DNA from: Adineta vaga
Taxonomy: Eukaryota; Rotifera
NCBI GenBank assembly: GCA_021613535.1
Contig: CP075495.1
Coordinates: 16,120,001 to 16,184,000 of the forward strand
Direction of reading: 5' to 3'
Length of the DNA: 64,000 bases
Below the pieces are notes generated by a model. The model did not search any database and was not told the DNA's origin. It saw only the letters and a program-made list of their open reading frames with translations. The position numbers were made by a program, and so were the translations under genes. Below are positions 55,001 through 64,000 of the stretch, piece after piece; within the stretch, counting starts at the first letter, position 1, and each line of letters starts with the position of its first letter.

Positions 55001-58000
55001 AGATGCAGTTTTTTTGCGCTGATCCTGAATATCACCTTACTTATTCGATTTGTTAAAACTTTTGTGGAGATATTCTCAAAATACTGAAGAGGTAATTACA
55101 GCAGAGAATATTGCTATACCCCAGGAAATCTTGTGCTATTCATTGTCAACTTAATTTTCGATCTTATCAATAAGATTTTTGAATTCCTCGCGTAAAACTG
55201 AGTCTAAAACTCTTATTTCGAGTTCTGTTACATAGTACATGAGCAGTCGTAAAATCGGTGGGTGGGTCGTCGTCTAAATCACAAACTATATTATCTTGTA
55301 AACCTATCTAGTTTTTGAGATTTTTCGAGTTTTTCGATAGTTTCACGTTTCTGAAAGTATCTTAGATCTGAAATCAGCATAAACTCCAGCGTCGAATAGC
55401 ATAATTTGAATATGAATTCGAGCACTTTCATTTTCTCGACCTTCTCTGTCATAGACTTCTGCTGTCGGTTACCCCGTATTTGAGTCAAAAAATGAAAGTG
55501 CTCGAATTCATATTCAAATTATGCTATTCGACGCTGGAGTTTATGCTGATTTCAGATCTAAGATACTTTCAGAAACGTGAAACTATCGAAAAACTCGAAA
55601 AATCTCAAAAACTAGATAGGTTTACAAGATAATATAGTTTGTGATTTAGACGACGACCCACCCACCGATTTTACGACTGATCATGTACTATGTAACAGAA
55701 CTCGAAATAAGAGTTTTAGACTCAGTTTTACGCGAGGAATTCAAAAATCTTATTGATAAGATCGAAAATTAAGTTGACAATGAATAGCACAAGATTTCCT
55801 GGGGTATAGCAATATTCTCTGCTGTAATTACCTCTTCAGTATTTTGAGGATATCTCCACAAAATTTTTACCAAATCGAAAAGGTAAGGTGATATTCGTGA
55901 TCAGCGCAAATAACTGCATCTAATGAAATATATTTTAAGGAAAAACGAGAGGTGCTGTAATTTTGCTATGGGTGCACCTTACTCAAACGGAATAAAAAGC
56001 GAGACTTATTCGACCATTTATTTGTCTGTAATTACTCAAGTGTGAAACTCATAAAAATTGTAGCGCTAGCGAAAAATATTCTTGAAGTGATTCCCGAGAA
56101 TCTGTTTCTCGTAGTTTTGGAACTCGAATACTCGACAAGAGACGGAACAATTAGCTCAACTCCTTATTTTCTTTTCACAGGTGACGCCATTCGAGTACTT
56201 TCAAAGATCCATCAGCATAACCGTTTGATGTTAAAATATCATACTTGCATCATCCATGAGTCAGTAACCTTTTAAACGCTTTGCTAATACTAAGAATACA
56301 GCTCTCGACGTTAAGAGAGCCTTAAAAAGTTTGCGACAGAATGGAACATTCGATGTAACCGCATCTGAGAGGAGGCTGGACAACTTTCGGCTTGAAACCC
56401 ACCCTCAGTACTTTTTCTTCGGAAAATATATGCGAGTTCCAATAAAAACATCATCAGAGGTAGAATTGTTTTACTGTTTTATCTCGTTGTGTCTATTCAC
56501 AAACTGATGGTGTATGCCTCTAATGAATTCGATGTGCTCATTGTTTCATAATCTGTTCTATAATTACAATCAAAGTCGAGGCTCATCAGAGGAATTCGCT
56601 TGACTTCGGTTCGACCTGAGCATGGTGGTTCTCATAAAACGCTGGTAAGATTGCAATCTAATTGCTATTTCTATATGTCTGGTAATAAAAAGAAAATGGA
56701 TTATACAATAATTTCCGCTATTTTCACTAAACACGCTATCATCTTGATCTTCAATCAACTTTTTTAACGGAAAATGCAACAAATATCTGGTAGTTGGTCA
56801 CCTGTGTTTCTATGGTCCTTCATTACTGACTGCTGTATGTTGCGTGAGACATCTGTAGCTCAAAACACAGCTGGATCTTCTTATTTATCAATGCCTCTTA
56901 AACCTTCCGGTTGTCTATCAAAGTGCTCTCAAATTTATCAGAATTTTAGTGTTTACAAATGTAACAATTTGAGACTAAATGAATATGACAGATTATTAGC
57001 AGTATTTCCGCTTCAACACAGTCGCAAGAATCAAGTTTCAAAGCTTTTCTTCTAAACCATCGCGGGAGCGGTGCGGTAGCTTTTCTTTATAAGACCACGG
57101 CGCGGCAGCGGCAGATTTTCAACCGCGATGGACATATCTGCCTCTCTTTTAGAAAAAGAAAAACTACACACTTTCAGTGATCTGTAGCATAACCGAATAT
57201 TTTTTCGATTCAGTGTGATTTAAAGTTCGAGAAACTCGATTCATGTCGGCCTCTACTTGCGCCATTCACGCTTCTTTTTGGACCCATTCAAAGTAGATGC
57301 TTGCAAGTGTCGACAGATACAACTGACCAAGTTTTATCTGCGAATATAAATAGATTTAACTTCTGTTCCATTTGGGAGTGTTCTCATATTTCACAAATAC
57401 CACGGTAAATGTTATACTACTAACACAGAAACTATTCTCTTAAGAGACGGTCCATGACTGAATCGAGCATTTTCGTCATACAAAAATTTTTGACCTCCGT
57501 TTTTAAGTATAGCAAATGAAAGAGCATGTAAAAATACATATAAATCCGAAGTTTTAGCCTTTTTGAAGTTACCTTTGTATGGATTTGAAAGTCATCATCT
57601 TCAATAGGTCGATTTGATTATTTTTAGTTTTTTATTCTATGGCGGTTTAGTATTTGATTATTTTCTCGCTCAAAAATTGCTCATTTACTTCGAGCAATAT
57701 GTCAAACGATAGAACAAATTGAGCTGTACAAAACTGTACATTCAGAATCTTTTTTAATAAGTTTTAAATATGTCTTTAAGTGAAAAACTGCCAAAAACTC
57801 GCCTAATTTTTTTTAAAGATTTGTGGTGGTTTTTAGCAGTTTAATGATAAATTGGAGAGAAAAAAGTCCAGGCCGAGAATGATTTTATTTGGATTCGATA
57901 GAGCGAAAGAAACTGCACAAGATACACCTAAAAACAAACCCAAAAAACATGCGCATAGTACCTTAATTTAGCCCACAAGATTAGTAAAAACCACTATATT

Positions 58001-61000
58001 TTAGTATTTTTTAATGATTTCGAGAGAAATGTGTAGGATTTTAACTTTTTGCATCTTCAGGTTCATAAAATCTTATATACCATTAGATGCAGAATTAAAA
58101 GCTGCATCTTTTAGTAGTGGTTTGAAATCGTTTTGTGAACTTTTGTTTTCGTCAAAAATTTGTCCGAGATACACCCGCCTAGGATTAGCTCAAAAATGAA
58201 TTTGAGGAAAACATTGTTTTACCAATAGTAAACAGCTTTTAGCGTGGTAAAACGATAAAGGAAACAAAATGACACATACCTGAACAATAAAACAATGTTT
58301 TCCTCAAATTCATTTTTGAGCTAATCCTAGGCGGGTGTATCTCGGACAAATTTTTGACGAAAACAAAAGTTCACAAAACGATTTCAAACCACTACTAAAA
58401 GATGCAGCTTTTAATTCTGCATCTAATGGTATATAAGATTTTATGAACCTGAAGATGCAAAAAGTTAAAATCCTACACATTTCTCTCGAAATCATTAAAA
58501 AATACTAAAATATAGTGGTTTTTACTAATCTTGTGGGCTAAATTAAGGTACTATGCGCATGTTTTTTGGGTTTGTTTTTAGGTGTATCTTGTGCAGTTTC
58601 TTTCGCTCTATCGAATCCAAATAAAATCATTCTCGGCCTGGACTTTTTTCTCTCCAATTTATCATTAAACTGCTAAAAACCACCACAAATCTTTAAAAAA
58701 AATTAGGCGAGTTTTTGGCAGTTTTTCACTTAAAGACATATTTAAAACTTATTAAAAAAGATTCTGAATGTACAGTTTTGTACAGCTCAATTTGTTCTAT
58801 CGTTTGACATATTGCTCGAAGTAAATGAGCAATTTTTGAGCGAGAAAATAATCAAATACTAAACCGCCATAGAATAAAAAACTAAAAATAATCAAATCGA
58901 CCTATTGAAGATGATGACTTTCAAATCCATACAAAGGTAACTTCAAAAAGGCTAAAACTTCGGATTTATATGTATTTTTACATGCTCTTTCATTTGCTAT
59001 ACTTAAAAACGGAGGTCAAAAATTTTTGTATGACGAAAATGCTCGATTCAGTCATGGACTGTCTCTTAACTAGTGGAAATACCATGTTATAAAAACGGTC
59101 TGAAAATCTATTATTTGGAGAAAAACATTTGATCAGCTTAAGCCAGCAACTGCTGTATACACATATTGTCTTACCAAAGCAAAATACAGAGCCGCAATAC
59201 ACAGACCTATCATTCCACACAGCCATCTATAAACAAATAATATTGCATCTTTCTCAATGTAGTCTGACATCGTACGTACCGTCCAAGACGAAAGCCCAAA
59301 ACTCCAAAAACATTGTGACTAATGAAGAGTGCAATACTATGCGGTAAAAATATTAATCCTAGTGCATAAAAGCGATGAAACTAGTCGTTAATGATCCTCG
59401 TTCATACGAAACATACCCTGTTCGAGTGGAGTTGCCGATGCCATAGTAACCATCATGTGGATTGGTAGTATGGTCTGGATAATTGCTACCCCGAAGAGAG
59501 TTATCATGCATGCACCTAAAACCTCCTATATGCAAGTTCTCGACAAATATTTGCAGGATCCTTACCGATGGTAATGGAAATCAACGGATCTCGAACGAGA
59601 GTGAACACTGCTGAAGAGCGACGACCGGCGCTCTCTTTAATTAACTTTTGTGTTTCTAAATTCGATTCAGTTGACACAATGCTCAAGCGCAATACTAAAT
59701 GAAATCTATATGTACGTCATTCACACAAAATATAAATGTCTACTTACATCCATCGACAAGAGCCACTCCTGCAAGAATGAGAAATGGAACTGTTTTCCCA
59801 AAGTGATCATATAAAACACCGCCAAAGATAGGTCCAACTAATCATGTCATAATGAAGCATGAATTGTAAAACAAATAAGCACATGAATATTTCATTTACC
59901 AGCTACACCTAATGCAACGCCACTCAGAGTACGACCCATAATTTTGCCTCGTTCTTCATCGTCGGGAAAGCGCTCCGCCAGCATTCTTCCACCTTAAATT
60001 GAACATATTCGTGTGAATGTATTCGAGAGAATTCCATGTTTTTAACCTGAAATGGCGGAGAATGCTGAGCCGACTCCTTGAATGGCACGCGAACAGAACA
60101 GCAACCAGTAAGTATTCGCAAAAGCAAACACTAGACACATACTTATCAGTTTCTCATTTAATAAGACAAAGCTGCACATACTGAGAATCGAACCGAACAT
60201 AACAGCAAATCCAAACAGCATTGGTATCGTATATCCGAATCTGCAAGACAACGTGTCACGTGTGTTCCGATATCTATCGGCGAACAAGTAGCATTACTTA
60301 CCGAGTTATGATAATGCCTGCAATAGGATTTGTGATCAACTAGAATAAAAATAGTCCTTCAGACTAGAAACAGATCTGAGATCGGCAGCGAACTGAATTA
60401 GAGTTTGAAAGAAGAAAGAAGTGGATGAAAATCAAATCTCTTAATTCTTTGCTTAACTGGTGGCGTAAGGGTCACGCATTGAAAATCGCAGCACCCCAGC
60501 TTAGCTCACGCATTTAAGGCTGCAGAATTTCCCCCAGTGTGCCGAGCTGAGCCGAATCCAGATCATTAGGAGTCCTGACAGCTGCTAGAAGTCAATGAGA
60601 CTCGTGCTAGTTTTCAATTTCAACTTCCATTTTAAAATAATTCGAGAACTTTCTGGGAAGTTCAATAAGTCCCAGACAGGCAAGGACCAAACAAGTACGT
60701 GTAAGAACGGTGAGATTTTAACGAAAATAAAATCAGGAAAAGCGCACATTTTCAGGAATTAATACGCGTTTAATTTTTTTCGTAACGTTAAAAACGCGTT
60801 AATCCTTGCAATTTAACGAGTAATACTGCGTTTAATCTTACAAAATAACGGGTTATTACCAAGAAATCTTTAACGCATTAAAATATACATGCGTATAAAC
60901 ACGTTCAAGATTCGTTAAAACAGCGTTTTTACGATTGCGAACTGTCAATACGCTGTTTTAACGAAATATCAACGTGTTTTTACGCGGTTTTTTATAAGTT

Positions 61001-61447
61001 TTGTCTGTCTGGGGTATCTTGGTAAGTGAATGAGATGTTTCTAGATTGAAATTAACACTTTAGAATCATCTTTTGCTATGCTTTATTGTGACAGTCAAAT
61101 TCTAGTACCTGCATAAACGCCTTGGAGCCATACAATAGACCGAGAGGTCCATTCTCCTAAAGACAGAAAATAGTCTTGATAATAATAGTAGTAGATAGCT
61201 ATTCATCATGTACAGACCTGAAGAAGTTCGTGTTGTATTTCATTTGGCTGCAGTTGAATTAATTGTTGTGTACGGTTTTGAGTGAATATAGAACAGATAT
61301 GCGTCAAGTTCTGTTCCAACTGCGTTGTAGTTATTCGTTCATTTTTGAACAAATCTGTATCGTTTATGGCTATCGACAGACAAATGTCATGTAAATGTCC
61401 AGATGTGCGGTGACGAATTCGAAATAAATAGTCAGGTAGGATCGGTA
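52091..61447 (-). CDS. SLC18-type vesicular amine transporter, 13 exons
   Basis: Proton-driven MFS exporter of the VMAT/VAChT family. Exons: 61447-61218, 61156-61109, 60339-60302, 60240-60182, 60130-60047, 59992-59900, 59837-59748, 59694-59566, 59515-59417, 59358-59280, 59226-59175, 54275-54089, 52203-52091. Every junction is GT-AG and all phases agree (432 residues plus a split first codon). Landmarks: [13 protein letters not shown] (end of TM1), a glycosylatable loop, [74 protein letters not shown], then in the last two exons [18 protein letters not shown] and GPSVGGYL to LFFLRG. Most of TM1 is not found; a possible first exon (62023-61990, MSMTRQMRKTS) joins in phase but lacks a membrane span, and a diverged repeat lies between. 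Introns hold P2, P3 and a MITE. Intact or 5'-damaged is undecided. Confidence 0.88.
54641..54658 (+). repeat. Short telomere-like tract
   Basis: AACGGGTGTGGGTGTTTG; CACACCCACG follows at 54769-54778 in the opposite sense. Inside an SLC18 intron. Confidence 0.45.
54943..55979. mobile_element. Foldback element P2 (TA target), intronic
   Basis: 1037 bp between AGGTGCACCCATAGCAAAAT and its inverse, with TA at both flanks (54941-54942, 55980-55981). The arms (54943-55434 and about 55489-55979) are nearly identical inverted copies around a spacer of about 54 bp. It lies in the largest SLC18 intron. The termini share the ATAGCAAAATTA core with P1, suggesting related transposases. Confidence 0.93.
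56000..57440. other. Intron sequence, no gene supported
   Basis: Open frames at 56042-56275 and 56774-57055 (+) lie antisense to the SLC18 intron. They carry no motif I recognise and no splice chain. They could be retroelement debris. Confidence 0.4.
57443..59066. mobile_element. Foldback element P3 (TA target), intronic
   Basis: 1624 bp between AGAGACGGTCCATGACTGAA and its inverse, TA on both sides (57441-57442, 59067-59068). The arms are 57443-58221 and 58288-59066, each exactly 779 bp, nearly identical, with a 66 bp spacer. It lies in the largest SLC18 intron, 108 bp past a donor site. Mirror-image 61-codon frames in the arms are a by-product of the palindrome. Confidence 0.95.
60671..61013. 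mobile_element. 343 bp MITE in an SLC18 intron
   Basis: The ends CCCAGACAGGCAA and TTGTCTGTCTGGG are inverted with one mismatch. The interior is rich in CGTTAAAACG/CGTTTTAACG palindromes, a wording also seen at 49240-49330. No coding capacity; target duplication unclear. Confidence 0.65.
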
Positions 61448-61599
61448 CTAGAAAAGTTAATACATTGTTCAGTCATCATATAGAATACGATTCCCATATT
61501 ATCAGATAGAATCAAACTTCCTATCACGAACGTTTCTCTTCTTCATATAAGAAAGTAACTGTAATATGATATTTTCATTAAAAATATTATGATTGTGTC

Positions 61600-61900
61600 T
61601 CGAAGAAAACTAACGAAGGATGGTCCCTAACTGTCCAATCGCTTTAGACATAACAGCAAGTGGGTTATAGATAACTTTCGATCGTGAATCTCAATCTACC
61701 CATGGTTTGTGCCGCCAGACCACGGAAGTATTGGTTTTTTCGAAAATCTTGTTTGGTTTGTATGCTTAATGAAAGACGTGAGTAAAGCGTCCCGAAACAG
61801 ATTTTCGGATTTCCTGGAGATCTCAAAAGACGCTAGAGATGTAACTTTAATATTTGACACTATATTATCGTTGCAAAGCATAACTTTTTTTGTCGTTTTT
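61600..61900 (-). repeat. Diverged repeat, copy 1
   Basis: The minus strand here matches the plus strand of 62995-63170: TCTAGCGTCTTTTGAGAT, then ACTCACGTCTTTCAT, then AGTTATCTATAACCC. It lies where the first exons of the SLC18 gene would be expected. Confidence 0.75.
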
Positions 61901-62361
61901 TGATTTTACGATGAGCCTTATTCCGTATGTCTTATGTATATAAGTATTACGTGATTCGGGCAAGAGTATTCGTTTAGAAGAAAACTTACTGCTTGTTTTT
62001 CTCATTTGTCGCGTCATGCTCATAATAGATTATTCTTTTAATTCTTCAGAATTGAGATCAGCAGTTTGAAACCAATAATAAAAAGTGAAAATGAAATAAG
62101 AAAGTAATCTGCTCCAGCTTTAATTTACGGCACGCAGTTTTGGTTGATATAATTCAAGATTTCGATCAACAACTGTCTTCTTTTTGGGAATAAGAGTAAG
62201 CTCTTACAATGAGTTCTTCAAGCTTTTTAGCTTTTGTTTTATGGACTACTTGCATTGATTACCAAGTTCTTACTCATTGCGATAAAGATTTCGTTGCCTT
62301 GACTTTACAACAGAATAAACCAATGCACCTCGTATACACATGTGAGCGTACAGCGTGTAAT

Positions 62362-62986
62362 TAGGGATGTGCGGCGTCAGTGACAGTACTGAAAAAACTG
62401 AAACTGTTACATTGATACTGACCATCAGTGTGCACTGATATTCTCGGTGCACTGATGATGTCAGCGACACTGATTTCACTGACAGATTAATGTTGATGTT
62501 TATTGCTTGTAATTCCTAGGCGAAGCATCATGACATCTTTTATACGAAACATTGGAATATGCTGAATAGTTTTATTAGTTGAGAGACTAGATCAGCTGGA
62601 CAGTCTGTCGAATGTATTTTTCGAATTTTTTCTTACGAATGGCTCGACCATATATTATACTCTATGAGAGAATTCGCAAAACTTCATTTTTTATGATTAT
62701 TCGATAGAATATGTAGTCATTCGTAAGCAAAAATTCGAAAAATACATTCGACAGACTGTCTAGCTGATCTAGTCTCTCGGCCAATAAAACTACTCAACAT
62801 ATCTCAATGTTTCGCATAAAAGATATCATGATGCTCCGCCTAGGAACTACATGCAATAAACATCAATATTAATCTGTCAGTGAAATCAGCGTCGCTGACA
62901 TCGTCAGTGCACCGAGAATATAAGTGCACGGTGAGCTTACCGGCGGTGTTTGGCAGTGCTCCGTTATTCGGCACCGCACATCCCTA
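62362..62986. mobile_element. hAT-type MITE, 625 bp, palindromic
   Basis: The ends TAGGGATGTGCGG and CCGCACATCCCTA are perfectly inverted. Flanking octamers CGTGTAAT (62354-62361) and CGTATAAT (62987-62994) match at 7 of 8. Much of the interior is inverted too (GTCAGTGAAATCAG-type and AGACAGTCTAGCTGATCTAG-type blocks). No transposase. Confidence 0.88.
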
Positions 62987-62994
62987 CGTATAAT

Positions 62995-63200
62995 GTTAGG
63001 GTTATGTTTCTAGCATCTTTTGAGATCGTGAGGAAACCCGAAGAATGTGTTTCGGAACGCTTCACTCACGTCTTTCATCAAGCATGCAAATCATGGATAG
63101 ATTCAGACTCACGATCACAAGTTATCTATAACCCGCTAGCTCTTACGTCTAAAGCGGTAAGACAGTCAAAGCTAATTTCTCGTCTTTTTGGTACATTTTT
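62995..63200 (+). repeat. Diverged repeat, copy 2
   Basis: Inverted relative of 61600-61900, beginning exactly at the right edge of the hAT-type MITE target duplication, so the MITE probably landed at or in this repeat. Confidence 0.7.
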
Positions 63201-64000
63201 AGAGCTCGAAAACGGCTTGAACGATTGAGTTGAAATTTTTACCGCAGATAGAAGACCCATAATGATCAGATATGTGTTTGAGAAAAAGTTTTTCCTATGA
63301 GGTTTCGACATGGTTTTAGACGAACCTTCGGTTTTCTAGTAGTGCTCATTTAGATAACGAAAACTGCATAAGACAGAGTCCGATAGGTTTGAAATTTTTT
63401 CTGCAGATAGGCACCCACATATCAGAAGTTATTTTCAGGATTTTGAAAAATCTAACTTATTTTTTTTAGTAACAAAAATACGTAGATCTCTCAAGACTCC
63501 TGCTTCTCAACATTAAAAACCCTATAAATCTGGCAGAAAAGTTCGAAAATGAAAACGGCCGATTTAACCTCTGAAGGATAGTTCAAAGTATTGCTAGTAA
63601 AAAATTTCAGTCCAATCGAACAAAGTTAAAGGGGGTTATACATGGCACAACTGAAGCGCTCCGAGGAAAAACCGGTTTTGGGGAAAAGTAGAAAACTCAG
63701 TTTGGAAGTTGTCCAAGCTTTTTTCGACGGTTTTATGATCAAATTTTAATGGAGAATCCACTGAGCTTAGGAAAAAACATTTTTCGCAAAAGTATTTTTG
63801 GGTGATGATCTATCTATCGCACTTATTAAAAGAAAAATATTTTTGAATTGTAACAAAAACAAGAGAGGAAGCACCCTTAAGGGCCACCCTTCGTAAGAAA
63901 GTTTTCCTGAAAGTAAGGCTTATCATTGTTTTGTAGGAACAAAATCACTATTGCTCTGAATTAGATGAAACAAAAAGTGCTCTGCTTTCTCACGAAATGT
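63201..64000. other. No gene recognised
   Basis: AT-rich with phrases such as GATAGGTTTGAAATTTTTTC that echo the dispersed repeat seen at 43720 and 49020. No boundary could be drawn. Confidence 0.4.

Noticed and set aside
56441-56600. Further hammerhead cores (CTGATGA on the minus strand near 56450 and 56585)
   Set aside because: Neither is followed by a stem II and GAAA box; chance heptamers.
58014-58495. Two identical 61-residue proteins on opposite strands
   Set aside because: They are the two arms of foldback element P3, so the duplication is a palindrome effect; no evidence of coding selection.
60042-60287. 81-residue single-exon protein
   Set aside because: It is two SLC18 exons plus a retained 51-nt intron, with an artificial start in the upstream intron.

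Overview
The window looks like a TE-rich stretch of a eukaryotic nuclear genome, most probably a bdelloid rotifer of the Adineta/Rotaria kind (inference). Supporting signs are: AT-rich DNA; animal-type transporters (SLC52, SLC18) split by GT-AG introns, many only 40-100 bp long; a giant FG-GAP/VCBS repeat protein of the sort expanded in bdelloids; intronless, bacterial-looking metabolic genes; minimal hammerhead ribozymes of the Penelope-like-element type; and scattered TGTGGG-like tracts resembling the telomere repeat I recall being reported for Adineta vaga. No tRNA, rRNA or CRISPR was recognised.

Layout. 0-3 kb: one orphan terminal exon, a hammerhead ribozyme and a relic that resembles the end of a Penelope-like reverse transcriptase. 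3-10.2 kb: a membrane-anchor exon pair and a 28-repeat FG-GAP ectodomain that splice in phase across a 2.6 kb intron. 10.2-12.1 kb: two more hammerhead ribozymes in the same orientation, about 1.7 kb apart. 12.8 kb: a small Pro/Gly-rich gene. 14.2-17.9 kb: a complete DNA transposon (element 1) with ~610 bp inverted repeats, TA target-site duplication and a four-exon, apparently intact 594-residue DDE transposase. 20.3-21.9 kb: a riboflavin-transporter (SLC52) gene with three lesions. 22-32 kb: mostly repeats and no gene I can support, ending in a retroelement-like pseudogene. 32.9-35.2 kb: an intronless fusion of an acyl-CoA dehydrogenase with a threonine-synthase-like PLP enzyme. 36.8-43.4 kb: element 2, a larger relative of element 1 with a broken transposase; its pre-insertion site is preserved in a related repeat copy at 48.4-49.2 kb. 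44.9-48.4 kb: a hAT-type MITE and a palindromic element. 49.6-50.9 kb: an intronless class I/II aminotransferase with an N-terminal hydrophobic leader. 52.1-61.4 kb: a 13-exon SLC18-type vesicular amine transporter on the minus strand, with large palindromic elements in its introns. 62.4-63.0 kb: another hAT-type MITE.

How it fits together. The protein genes are independent housekeeping, membrane or possibly acquired metabolic genes rather than an operon. Mobile DNA dominates the architecture: TA-inserting elements with long inverted repeats, three foldback elements with very long arms, hAT- and CACTG-type MITEs, an LTR-like repeat, and hammerhead-bearing retroelement remnants. The most unusual items are the hammerhead trio, the intact long-TIR transposon with a D-D-(about 116)-E spacing, the exact empty site of its relative, the dehydrogenase/PLP-enzyme fusion, and intronic foldback elements with 779 bp arms of equal length.
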